A program made the position numbers and the translations under genes. Shown here in pieces: positions 1-13,891 of a stretch of 64,000 nt of DNA. Below the pieces are notes generated by a model. That model did no database searches, was not told the DNA's origin, and saw only the letters and a program-made list of their open reading frames with translations. This DNA comes from Streptomyces typhae. GTDB lineage: Bacteria > Actinomycetota > Actinomycetes > Streptomycetales > Streptomycetaceae. The DNA lies in NCBI RefSeq assembly GCF_009755605.1, contig NZ_WPNZ01000002.1:420184-484183 (forward strand). Reading direction: 5' to 3'. The number at the start of each line of letters is the position of its first letter. Within the stretch, counting starts at the first letter, position 1.

Positions 1-10
1 ACTTCAGACG

Positions 11-313
11 ATGCACGAGTTCGACCTGAGCAACGCCCGCTGGCGCAAGAGCACTCACAGCAACGGCGAAGGCGGCAGCTGCGTCGAGGTCGCCTACGAC
101 TTTCCGGGCGCCGCCCACTGGCGCAAGAGCACCCACAGCAACGGCGAAGGCGGCAACTGCGTCGAGGTCGCCGACGGCATACCCGGCATCGTCCCCGTAC
201 GGGACAGCAAAGCCGGACCCCACGGCCCCGTGGTCACCGTAACCCCCGCCGCCTGGACGGCTTTCCTGCCCCTCGCGGCCGAGGTACGTCCGGGCACGGA
301 CAAGGCGTTGTAG
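11..313 (+). CDS. DUF397 domain protein with duplicated N-terminal half
   Basis: This 100-residue actinobacterial DUF397 protein carries the family signature WRKSTHSNGEGGNCVEVA followed by VRDSKAGPHGPVVTVTPAAWTAFL. The first half of the domain is present twice (WRKS at about residues 11 and 37); the first copy stops after PGAA and runs straight into the second. A DUF397 protein is normally 60-80 residues, so this is an internal partial duplication. Genes of this family usually lie beside an XRE-family regulator and are thought to act with it in developmental regulation; any such partner would be left of the window. The ATG at 11 is the only start visible and has no clear ribosome site. Confidence 0.8.
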   Translation: MHEFDLSNARWRKSTHSNGEGGSCVEVAYDFPGAAHWRKSTHSNGEGGNCVEVADGIPGIVPVRDSKAGPHGPVVTVTPAAWTAFLPLAAEVRPGTDKAL

Positions 314-469
314 GCCACGAAGTGTGAGAGCGCGCCGCCCACTGGCTGTACAGCAGGCGTCCCATCGGGAAGCCTGTTGGATGAGCCGACGACGCCGGCC
401 GGGATGCAGACGCGACGCCGACGAGGCGTCCCTGCCTCTGATCGAGTCGGCTGCGGAGGATGACAGGCC

Positions 470-772
470 ATGCAGAAGCACGCGCTGAACACCGCCCGCT
501 GGCGCAAGAGCACCTACAGCAGCGGCGACGGTGGTGAGAACTGCGTCGAGGTCGCCTACGACTTCCCGGGCGCCGCACGCTGGCGCAAAAGCAGCCACAG
601 CGATGGCAGTGGCGGCAACTGCCTTGAAGTCGCCGACGGCATACCCGGCATCGTCCCCGTACGGGACAGCAAAGCCGGACCCCACGGCCCCGTGGTCACC
701 CTCACCCCCGCCGCCTGGACGGCCTTCCTCGGTGGAGTGGCGTGCGGCGGCGGTGCCAGTACGCCCATGTGA
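470..772 (+). CDS. DUF397 domain protein, tandem paralogue
   Basis: Second 100-residue DUF397 protein, with the same one-and-a-half-domain layout as its upstream neighbour (WRKSTYSSGDGGENCVEVA, then WRKSSHSDGSGGNCLEVA, VRDSKAGPHGPVV, TPAAWTAFL). GGAGG at 455-459 lies ten bases before the ATG. The N-terminal halves have diverged but the C-terminal parts are identical at DNA level over 72 bp, which points to recent duplication or gene conversion. Its 3' end overlaps the convergent membrane-protein gene by 71 bp. The molecular role of the family is unknown. Confidence 0.85.
   Translation: MQKHALNTARWRKSTYSSGDGGENCVEVAYDFPGAARWRKSSHSDGSGGNCLEVADGIPGIVPVRDSKAGPHGPVVTLTPAAWTAFLGGVACGGGASTPM
629..700 (+). 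repeat. 72-bp direct repeat shared by the two DUF397 genes
   Basis: Bases 629-700 are identical to 167-238. The copy covers the end of the second half-domain through the VRDSKAGPHGPVV segment of each DUF397 gene. The sequences on either side differ at several positions, so homogenisation looks local. Confidence 0.9.
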
Positions 773-1340
773 CCGCCCCGAGCAGCGTGCCCCACAGGAG
801 CAGTGGCGCGTAGGACACGTTCAACAGTGCTGCCTGCCAGGGGCCTTGGCGGCTCGGGAAGTCGGCGGGAAGGGGCTCCCCGGTCAGGGTTCTCCCGGCC
901 GCCTGCGTGACGAACGCGCCCGTCCACAGCAGGGTGAGCAGCGCGGCCCCGGAGGCACCCGCGACGGTCACCGCCCCGGGCGGCACCCGGCGCCCCGCCA
1001 GAAACGGCACCCAGCGCGGGAACGCCTCGCCCCAGCGGGCGACCAGGCCGATCGCCGTGAGGGCGAGCAGCTCGGACAAGACCGACAGGGAGACCAGGTA
1101 GGCCCATCCGGGCAGCCAGGCCGGGAGATCACCGCGCATGTCGTGCGTGCCGTCCTCGAAGAACCACGAGGCGAGGCGCCACACGCTGGAGGGCAGCACC
1201 GTCAGCGGGACGGCGAGCGCGGCGAGCCAGGCCCACTGCGGGACGTCGTCGGCGCGGGCGTGGGCGGCGCCCCAGCAGGCGCGCAAGCGGCCCCGCGCGG
1301 GCGGAGGCTCGGTGCGAAGGGCGGGGGCGGTGTCGGTCAT
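702..1340 (-). CDS. Small four-helix membrane protein of unknown function
   Basis: A 212-residue protein if it starts at MTDTAPALRT; an in-frame ATG 28 codons upstream is possible but adds only an Arg-rich stretch. Four hydrophobic segments are visible: WAWLAALAVPLTVL, WAYLVSLSVLSELLALTAIGL, VAGASGAALLTLLWTGAF and YAPLLLWGTLLGAVTWAY. The C terminus is Arg-rich and presumably cytoplasmic. No catalytic motif is visible and I do not recognise a named family. The 3' end overlaps the downstream DUF397 gene on the opposite strand, so the coding call near the C terminus is slightly uncertain. Confidence 0.6.
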   Translation of the reverse strand: MTDTAPALRTEPPPARGRLRACWGAAHARADDVPQWAWLAALAVPLTVLPSSVWRLASWFFEDGTHDMRGDLPAWLPGWAYLVSLSVLSELLALTAIGLVARWGEAFPRWVPFLAGRRVPPGAVTVAGASGAALLTLLWTGAFVTQAAGRTLTGEPLPADFPSRQGPWQAALLNVSYAPLLLWGTLLGAVTWAYWHRRRTPLHRGRPSRRRG

Positions 1341-1545
1341 GGGACCATCGTGGCGATCACGAGCTGGCCCCGGATCACCTACCGGGACGAACCGCCTCCG
1401 CCGCGCGGCGGACCGGCCGTCCACCCGGCACCGCCCCCGCCAGCTCCCTACAGACGCCTTGCAGGCCGCCGCGCCCAGGCAGGGGCGGCGGCCAGAGGTG
1501 TTCGGGCCTGGGGCGGGCGGGCCTGGGGCGGGCGGGCGGGCCTGC

Positions 1546-1574
1546 GGGCGGCGTACCGGTTCCGGACGCCGCCC
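1546..1574 (-). terminator. Hairpin downstream of the peptide synthetase gene
   Basis: GGGCGGCGT pairs perfectly with ACGCCGCCC across an 11-base loop, about 20 bases beyond the synthetase stop codon. No U-tract follows, as is common in Streptomyces. The adjoining 1503-1548 is a run of GGG blocks that could form a G-quadruplex. Confidence 0.5.
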
Positions 1575-1594
1575 CAGGCCCAGGGCCAGTCAAG

Positions 1595-8251
<6,657 letters not shown>

Positions 8252-8969
8252 GAAAACTCCAAGGGTAGTCAGGGCGTGCGGGAGCTCCGCACGCCCTGGG
8301 CGGGACGTGCGGGGGGTACGGCGATGGGCGCGGCCACTCCGCCGGGAGTTCGGCCGACAAGTCAGATCGGAAGACTCACAAGAAATTCCAAAGAACGCTC
8401 CGACGGAAATCCACCGTTGAGTTCACGCGTCGTCATTGAGGTGCGCTCCTGTCGATGTCCGCCGCCATCCGCCTTCGGAGCCGACCGTAACGCGCACGCT
8501 CGCCCCGGAAAAGGAAAAGCCTTCCGGCGCACTTCTTTGGCGATGCCATGTTGTTTTCTCCGGTGACCGGCCCTGCTCCGATGGGCGCGGCGTCCCTTCC
8601 AGGCCCTCGACCGGTCGGGCGGCCTGTCCCGTTAACAAGACGCTAAAACAAAAGCCCTTTATAACTACAAGTACGGACTTTTCGGAGACTAGGTGTAAGG
8701 ATCACCCACCCCTTGAGGCCTGCCGAGGTGTATAGGCCGACGGCGCATTTTGGCGCGATCCATCGGGTGGTCTTCACGCCGAAGACGTGTGGTATCAGCC
8801 GCCATCGATCCCGTGCCGACCGCAATACAGGCTCTTTGCGTCGCACCTTTCAAGCCTTTGGGCGGCGCCGCACCGTCCGATAAGGACGGGGCTGGAACAC
8901 GATGCTCCGGCCGAGCTATTCACACGTCCTCAGCACTGCGCCACCGCATTCGGAAGCGAAGATTCCGCG
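8252..8969. promoter_or_regulatory. 718-bp non-coding region upstream of the synthetase
   Basis: No convincing gene lies here; the short open frames lack ribosome sites and family motifs. It is unusually long for an intergenic gap in this window and contains an A/T-rich island at about 8630-8700 (gttaac, ctaaaacaaaag, tttataactacaag), strikingly unlike the surrounding DNA. It should contain the synthetase promoter and a long 5' leader. I could not assign -35/-10 boxes. Confidence 0.5.
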
Positions 8970-9542
8970 CTATCCGACGACTTTTTCCGCGTATGCCGCG
9001 AGGCGCTCCCGCATCTCATCGGGCGGCATTCCCTCCGTCGCCGCCAGCTGCTCCACGAGGTCCGCGCGGACCGCGGCGAGCAGCGCGTGCGCGGCGAATC
9101 CGGCGTCGGGCACCGCCGTGTCCCGCAGCGCGTCACACATGACGCCGTGCCACCACCCGTAGTGCTCCGCCGCGTACGGGCTGCCGGCGGAGGTCTCCTC
9201 CAGGGCGAGGGCCAGATGGCGGTTGTCGAGCTTGAAGGCGAGAAGGGCGTCCAGGAGCGCGGGCACCCGCTCGCGCCCCGGCACCCCGGGGCCCAGCGGC
9301 GGCGGCCCCGACTCCACGGCCGCGCGCACCGCCTCGCTGCGGGCGGCGAAGACCGCGCGGATCAGCCCGTCGCGGTCGCCGAAGCGGCGGAACAGGGTGC
9401 CCTTGCCGACACCCGCCGCCGCCGCGATCTGCTCCATGGACACCCCGCGCGGACTGTCGCTGCGCGCGAACAGCTCGTCGGCGGCGGCGAGTACGGCTTC
9501 GCGGTTGCGGGCGGCGTCGGCGCGGGCCTTGCGCTCGGGCAT
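8970..9542 (-). CDS. TetR-family transcriptional repressor
   Basis: A 190-residue protein. The N-terminal helix-turn-helix reads SMEQIAAAAGVGKGTLFRRFGDRDGLIRAV, which is typical of TetR regulators; the rest is an alpha-helical ligand-binding domain. I place the start at MPERKARADAARNRE (ATG, with AGAAGG upstream) rather than at an ATG 42 codons earlier that would cross the operator. It diverges from the SnoaL-like and NmrA-like genes, with two palindromes between them, so it probably represses both itself and that pair. The inducer is unknown. Confidence 0.9.
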   Translation of the reverse strand: MPERKARADAARNREAVLAAADELFARSDSPRGVSMEQIAAAAGVGKGTLFRRFGDRDGLIRAVFAARSEAVRAAVESGPPPLGPGVPGRERVPALLDALLAFKLDNRHLALALEETSAGSPYAAEHYGWWHGVMCDALRDTAVPDAGFAAHALLAAVRADLVEQLAATEGMPPDEMRERLAAYAEKVVG

Positions 9543-9599
9543 GGGTGCACCTTCTCGGGACACGGGGGCGGCGCCTTCCCGAAGGCGCCCTTTACAAAG

Positions 9600-9640
9600 C
9601 GGACCGGCGGTCCGTATCGTCCAACCGGACCGGCAGTCCG
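9600..9640. promoter_or_regulatory. Paired TetR operators in the divergent promoter
   Basis: Two similar inverted repeats: cggacc-ggc-ggtccg at 9600-9614, and cggac-cggca-gtccg at 9626-9640. Their centres are 26 bp apart and both lie between the divergent start codons at 9542 and 9674. Size, symmetry and position fit TetR-family operators. Regulator identity is inferred from adjacency. Confidence 0.75.
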
Positions 9641-9673
9641 CATCGAATCGCATCGTAAAGGACGACACCCACC

Positions 9674-10102
9674 ATGCCCACGCCCGGCACCCCGCCCACC
9701 TCCGCCGACCTGTTCCGCAAGGGCATCGACCTGCTGCTCGCCAACGACCTGGAGGGCTGGACCGACCTGTTCGCCGAGGACGGCGTCGCCGAGTTCCCGT
9801 TCGCCCCCGACGGCTATCCGCGCCGCATCGAGGGCCGGGACCGCATCGCCGCCTATCTGCGCGGCCTCGGCGACCACATCGAGTACCGCGCCTTCCCCCG
9901 CGTCGACATCCACGAGACCACGACCCCGGGGACGATCGTCGTCGAGATGCGCGCCACCGGCCGCGCCGTCGCGACGGACGGCCCCTTCGACATGACGTAC
10001 GTGGCCGTGGTCACCGCCGCGGACGGCCTCTTCACGCACTACCGCGACTACTGGAACCCGCTCGCCATCCCCGACTCCCTCAAGGAGGCCGTCCGTGCCT
10101 GA
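9674..10102 (+). CDS. SnoaL-like / NTF2-fold protein
   Basis: A 142-residue single-domain protein with the SnoaL-like pattern: helical start (DLFRKGIDLLLANDLEGWTDLFAEDGVAEFPFAP), GRDRIAAYL, then beta-rich LFTHYRDYWNPLA. The NTF2/SnoaL fold covers ketosteroid-isomerase-type isomerases, polyketide cyclases and non-catalytic binding proteins, so the reaction cannot be read from sequence. It overlaps the following NmrA-like gene by 8 bp and is controlled from the palindromic promoter. The pairing suggests handling of a small reactive or aromatic metabolite. Confidence 0.85.
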   Translation: MPTPGTPPTSADLFRKGIDLLLANDLEGWTDLFAEDGVAEFPFAPDGYPRRIEGRDRIAAYLRGLGDHIEYRAFPRVDIHETTTPGTIVVEMRATGRAVATDGPFDMTYVAVVTAADGLFTHYRDYWNPLAIPDSLKEAVRA

Positions 10103-11003
10103 CTCCCCCGCCGTCCTCGTCACCGGCGCCGGCGGCAACACCGGCAGCCGCGTCACCGCCCGGCTCGCCGGCCGCGGTCACGCCGTGCGCGCCGCGAGCC
10201 GGGCGGCCACGGCGGCGCACCCGGGCGCCCGCCCGGTCCGCTTCGACTGGTACGACGAGGCGACGCACGCCCCGGCGCTCGACGGAGCGGACCGCGTGTA
10301 CCTCGTGCCGCCGCCCGGCGACGCGGATCCCGCCGCCGTCATGGTGCCGTTCCTGCGCCGGGCCCGCGCGGCGGGCGTGACCAGGGTGGTGCTGCTCGGC
10401 TCGTCCGCCATCGAGCGGGGCGGTCCGGGTGCGGGTCGGGTACATCAGTTCCTCGCCGACGAGGCCCTGTTCGACGAGTGGGCGGTGCTCCGCCCGTCGT
10501 GGTTCATGCAGAACTTCACCGCGGACCACGCGCACGCCCGCGCCATCGGCACCTCCGGGATCCTCACGACCGCCACCGGCACGGGCCGCGTCGCCTTCGT
10601 CGACGCCGACGACATCGCGGCGGTCGCCGTGCACGCCCTCACGGCCGCCGCCGCGCCCGAGCGGGAACTGGTGATCACCGGTCCCGAGGCGCTGAGCTTC
10701 GACGAGGTCGCGGCGACGGTCGCCCGCCTCACCGGCCGCCCGGTCGAGCACCGCCCGGTGACCGCGGAGCGGCTCGCCGCGCACCTCGCGGAACTCGGCG
10801 TCCCCGCGGACTTCGCCCGGATCCTCGCGGCTCTCGACACCGCCATCGCCGGGGGCGCCGAGGACCGGGTCACGGACACCGTGGAACGCCTCACCGGCCG
10901 CCCGCCCCGCGCCTTCGCGGACTTCTACCGCGCCGCCCGGTCGGGCGCGGACTTCTACCGTGCCGCCCGGTCGGGCTCCACGGTCACCGTGCCGTCCCGG
11001 TGA
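10095..11003 (+). CDS. NmrA-like NAD(P)-binding Rossmann protein
   Basis: A 302-residue atypical short-chain dehydrogenase/NmrA-family protein. The N-terminal VTGAGGNTGSRV is the dinucleotide-binding glycine motif, and RPSWFMQNF is typical of the NmrA/YtfG (quinone oxidoreductase 2-like) group. GTG start at 10095 preceded by AAGGAGG; it overlaps the SnoaL-like gene by 8 bp, so the two are co-translated. The C-terminal tail contains ADFYRAARSG twice in a row, encoded by a 30-bp tandem duplication. Likely an NAD(P)H-dependent reductase or redox sensor; substrate unknown. Confidence 0.88.
   Translation: MPDSPAVLVTGAGGNTGSRVTARLAGRGHAVRAASRAATAAHPGARPVRFDWYDEATHAPALDGADRVYLVPPPGDADPAAVMVPFLRRARAAGVTRVVLLGSSAIERGGPGAGRVHQFLADEALFDEWAVLRPSWFMQNFTADHAHARAIGTSGILTTATGTGRVAFVDADDIAAVAVHALTAAAAPERELVITGPEALSFDEVAATVARLTGRPVEHRPVTAERLAAHLAELGVPADFARILAALDTAIAGGAEDRVTDTVERLTGRPPRAFADFYRAARSGADFYRAARSGSTVTVPSR
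10917..10976 (+). repeat. 30-bp tandem duplication at the end of the NmrA-like gene
   Basis: 10917-10946 is repeated at 10947-10976 with one synonymous C-to-T difference, duplicating ten codons. The second copy reaches into the convergent beta-galactosidase gene, so the event also altered that gene's 3' end. Confidence 0.92.
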
Positions 11004-12940
11004 TCGAGGACGATCCGCAGCCTCTCCCCCGCCGCCGTCACCCGCACCCGCGCCTGCACGCCCTCCGGCAGCCCTTCGGCCACGGGCTCCACCCCGGCCT
11101 CCGCCCGCACCCGGTCGACGAGTTCGCGCAGGGCCCCGGGTTCCGGGCGCACGCCCAGATACCAGGCGGTGCCGCGGCCGTAGGAGTGCCGGGTCACCTC
11201 GGGGCCGCCGTCGTCGGACGCGACGACGCTCTCCGCGCCCTCCAGGCGGATCACCTCGGCCCAGGTGCCGTCGGGGCGCGGGTCGAACTCCTCGACGGTC
11301 AGACCGAGCACCTCGCGCAGGGGCCCCGGGTAGCCGCCGAGGTGGACCCGGTCGTGCTCGTCGGTGATGCCGGAGAAACAGGAGATCAGGAGGGTGCCAC
11401 CGGTGTGTACGTAGTCCGTGAGCCGGGCCGCCGTCTGCACGCTCAGCGAGTAGAGGTTCGGCACGACGAGCAGCCGGTAGGGCGTGAGGTCGGCGTCCAC
11501 GGGCAGCACGTCGCAGGCCACCGACGCGTCGTACAGCGGCTTGTGGTGGTCGAGGGCCGTCCGCAGGTAGTCGAAGGAGGCGCTCGGGTGGGCCTCCGTC
11601 TCCAGGGCCCACCAGTTCGGCCAGTCCAGGAGCAGGGCCACGTCCGCGCGGGCGGGCGTCGAGCGCAGCAGCGCGGGGTGCTTCGCCAGCTCGGCGCCCA
11701 GCTCCGTCACCTCGCGGAACGTCCGTGTGTCGCGGCCCGCGTGCGGCACCATCGCCGAGTGGAACTTCTCGGCGCCGCCGCGCGACTGGCGCCACTGGAA
11801 GAACAGCACCGCGTCCGCGCCGTGCGCCACCGCCTGCCAGCTGTCCAGGCGCATCCGCCCGGCCGGTTTGCGGCCGTTGTGGGCCCGCCAGTTGACGGCG
11901 GACGGCGCCTGTTCGAGGAGCAGCCAGGGCTTTCCGCCCTTCAGGCCGCGCATCACGTCGTACGAGAACGCGGTGCGCTGGGCCGCGTCCGGGTCGTGCG
12001 GGTCGGGATAGGAGTCGTAGGAGACGACATCCAGGTGCGGGGCCCAGCGGAACAGGTCGAGGGTCTTGGCCACGGGGACGAAGTTCGTGGTCACCGGCGT
12101 GTCGGGGGTGATGCGGGCCAGGACGTCCTTCTCCGCCAGATAGCAGGCGAGAAGTTCGTCGGAGGAGAACCGCCAGAAGTCGGCCTGCTGCGCCGGGTTG
12201 CCGAAGGAGGGCGCCGCCCGGGGGGTGTGGATCTCCTCCCAGTCGCTGTAGCGCTGCGACCAGAAGGCGGTCGACCAGGCGTCGTTGAGGGCGTCGAGGC
12301 TGTCGTACCGCTCGCGCAGCCAGGTGCGGAACGCGGCGGTGGACACCTCGCAGTGGCAGTGGCGCGAGATGTGGCAGCCGTACTCGTTGCCGATGTGCCA
12401 CAGGGCGAGCGCCGGGTGGTCCGCGTAGCGCCGGGCGAGGCGCTCGGCCAGGCGCACCGCGTGATGGCGGAAGACGGGGCTCGACGGGCACCAGTGCTGG
12501 CGGGAGCCGGGGTGCAGCCGGGTGCCGTCGGCCATGACGGGCAGGGTCCCCGGGTGCAGCCGGGCCAGCCAGGGCGGCGGTGACGCGGTCATCGTGGCCA
12601 GGCAGACGGCCACGCCCGCGCCCGCGAGGCGGTCCATGTGGGCGTCGAGCCAGGTGAAGTCGTAGGTGCCGGGCGTGGGTTCGGTGGTGGCCCAGGCGAA
12701 GATCCCGAGCGTCACCAGGTTCACGCCCGCCGCGCGCATCAGCTCCACGTCCTCGGCGTGCACCTCGGGGCCCCACTGCTCGGGGTTGTAGTCACCGCCG
12801 TACCCGGGCGACGCGAGCCGGGCGTAGAACCGGTCCAGCGCGGCAGCCCCGTTCGCGGTCGTCCCGCTCGCGGTCGTCCCGTTCGCCGTCGTCCCGCTCG
12901 CGGTCGTCCCGTTCGCCGTCGTCGCGTTCGTCCCGGTCAT
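10955..12940 (-). CDS. GH42 beta-galactosidase
   Basis: A 661-residue glycoside hydrolase family 42 enzyme. The family start GGDYNPEQW is at about 48-56. The acid/base Glu186 is in WHIGNEYG, and the nucleophile Glu343 is in LLLEQAPS. A trimerisation-type region (VALLLDWPNWWAL) and a C-terminal beta domain follow. No signal peptide, so it acts in the cytosol on imported beta-galactosides. The first 31 residues are an odd Thr/Ala/Ser/Asn/Gly repeat not normally present in the family. The ATG overlaps the GntR-type regulator stop as ATGA, so the two genes are translationally coupled. The 3' end overlaps the NmrA-like gene by 49 bp. Confidence 0.93.
   Translation of the reverse strand: MTGTNATTANGTTASGTTANGTTASGTTANGAAALDRFYARLASPGYGGDYNPEQWGPEVHAEDVELMRAAGVNLVTLGIFAWATTEPTPGTYDFTWLDAHMDRLAGAGVAVCLATMTASPPPWLARLHPGTLPVMADGTRLHPGSRQHWCPSSPVFRHHAVRLAERLARRYADHPALALWHIGNEYGCHISRHCHCEVSTAAFRTWLRERYDSLDALNDAWSTAFWSQRYSDWEEIHTPRAAPSFGNPAQQADFWRFSSDELLACYLAEKDVLARITPDTPVTTNFVPVAKTLDLFRWAPHLDVVSYDSYPDPHDPDAAQRTAFSYDVMRGLKGGKPWLLLEQAPSAVNWRAHNGRKPAGRMRLDSWQAVAHGADAVLFFQWRQSRGGAEKFHSAMVPHAGRDTRTFREVTELGAELAKHPALLRSTPARADVALLLDWPNWWALETEAHPSASFDYLRTALDHHKPLYDASVACDVLPVDADLTPYRLLVVPNLYSLSVQTAARLTDYVHTGGTLLISCFSGITDEHDRVHLGGYPGPLREVLGLTVEEFDPRPDGTWAEVIRLEGAESVVASDDGGPEVTRHSYGRGTAWYLGVRPEPGALRELVDRVRAEAGVEPVAEGLPEGVQARVRVTAAGERLRIVLDHRDGTVTVEPDRAAR
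12848..12922 (-). repeat. 15-bp tandem repeat, five copies, in the beta-galactosidase N terminus
   Basis: Five in-frame units alternate TTANG and TTASG (residues 7-31), so the pattern also reads as a 30-bp dimer. It lies ahead of the catalytic barrel, where expansion or contraction would be tolerated. Confidence 0.9.
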
Positions 12941-13656
12941 CCCACACCCCTCGTCTCCTGACCCGCCCGCGCCTCTATGCCGCGGAAGTGGTCGGCCATC
13001 GCCCGCTGCGCCGCGCCCACGTCGCCCGCGCGGAGCGCCGTCACTATGTCCCGGTGTCTGCGCACGGTGATGTCGGGCGCCGGATCGCTCGACCAGCCGC
13101 GCACGCCCGCGACCCGGTGGAAGACGTTCCAGAACGCGCCGAGCAGCTGCGGCACGAGCGCGTTGCCGAGCGGCCGGTACAGCGCCTCGTGGAACTCCCG
13201 GTCCAGGTCGGGGAAGGCCTCGCCGGCCGCCGCGCTCCCCTCCATCCGCGCCACCAGGTCCTCGAGGTCGCTCAGCTCGGGGTCGGTGAGCCGTGCCGCC
13301 ACCTCCCGGATGAGGCCCTGCTCCAGGACCGCGCGGACCTGGAGGATCTCGGCGAGCGCGTGCGTGTCGTCGGCGATCTTGACCAGGGTGCGGAAGGTGA
13401 GGCCGTCGGTGAGGGGGGTCAGCGACGCCTCGCCGACGTAGGTGCCGTAGCCGTGCCGGATCTCCACGATGTCCAGGGCCTGGAGGGCCTTCAGGGCCTC
13501 GCGGACGGAGTTGCGGCTGACGCCGAGCTGCTCCATCAGCTCGGCCTCGGTCGGCAGCAGGGCACCGGGGCGCAGCCGCCGGTCCAGGATGAGCTGGGTC
13601 ACCTCGCGCTGGACCTGACTGCTCACACGCCGTGCACGGATGGGCTCCTGAGGCAT
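12937..13656 (-). CDS. GntR/FadR-type (FCD domain) transcriptional regulator
   Basis: A 239-residue regulator. The winged helix-turn-helix (LLPTEAELMEQLGVSRNSVREALKALQALDIVEIRHGYGTYV) is followed by a helical FCD ligand domain with the metal-binding style DREFHEALYR and a later HRDI His. Start taken at MPQEPIRARRVSS (GAGG just upstream); ATG codons at 13665 and 13683 are alternatives. It overlaps the beta-galactosidase gene by 4 nt and diverges from the ABC importer operon. Related operator-like elements flank this divergent gap and recur ahead of the sialidase, so I infer autoregulation plus control of the whole 11-22 kb locus. FadR-type proteins commonly bind carboxylates or sugar acids. 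Confidence 0.9.
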   Translation of the reverse strand: MPQEPIRARRVSSQVQREVTQLILDRRLRPGALLPTEAELMEQLGVSRNSVREALKALQALDIVEIRHGYGTYVGEASLTPLTDGLTFRTLVKIADDTHALAEILQVRAVLEQGLIREVAARLTDPELSDLEDLVARMEGSAAAGEAFPDLDREFHEALYRPLGNALVPQLLGAFWNVFHRVAGVRGWSSDPAPDITVRRHRDIVTALRAGDVGAAQRAMADHFRGIEARAGQETRGVG

Positions 13657-13678
13657 GCGCCTCATCGTAGACACGGAT

Positions 13679-13698
13679 GACATCCCACGTCCCACCTC
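13679..13698 (-). promoter_or_regulatory. Candidate GntR operator, copy 1
   Basis: Read on the minus strand this is gaggtgggacgtgggatgtc. It matches 17 of 20 positions of the element at 13846-13865 on the plus strand, including an uninterrupted 11-mer ggacgtgggat. It sits just upstream of the preferred start of the GntR gene, a sensible place for autoregulation. Confidence 0.65.
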
Positions 13699-13845
13699 TG
13701 GACGAGACTTCTGCGATCCGGCGCCCGGCCGCGGCTTGATTTCTGCGGACACTCCGTCAATTCCGATCCGGGATCAGCGGGTTCCGTTCCGTGCGCGTTC
13801 TCTTGACCGACCCCTCCGGCCCTCTTATGGTCGCCACGCCAGCAT

Positions 13846-13865
13846 GACGTAGGACGTGGGATCTC
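13846..13865 (+). promoter_or_regulatory. Candidate GntR operator, copy 2
   Basis: gacgtaggacgtgggatctc lies 27 bp upstream of the substrate-binding-protein start. It is the inverted partner of the element at 13679-13698. Its first 12 bases, gacgtaggacgt, occur twice again (22282-22293 and 22289-22300) ahead of the sialidase gene. Confidence 0.7.
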
Positions 13866-13891
13866 CCACCGGAAGCCCTCATGGAGGCACT

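Noticed and set aside
8423..8846. Short frames of 60-100 codons in the NRPS upstream gap as possible regulators or an MbtH gene.
   Set aside because: No MbtH signature, no ribosome site, and codon third positions lack the strong G/C bias of real genes here.
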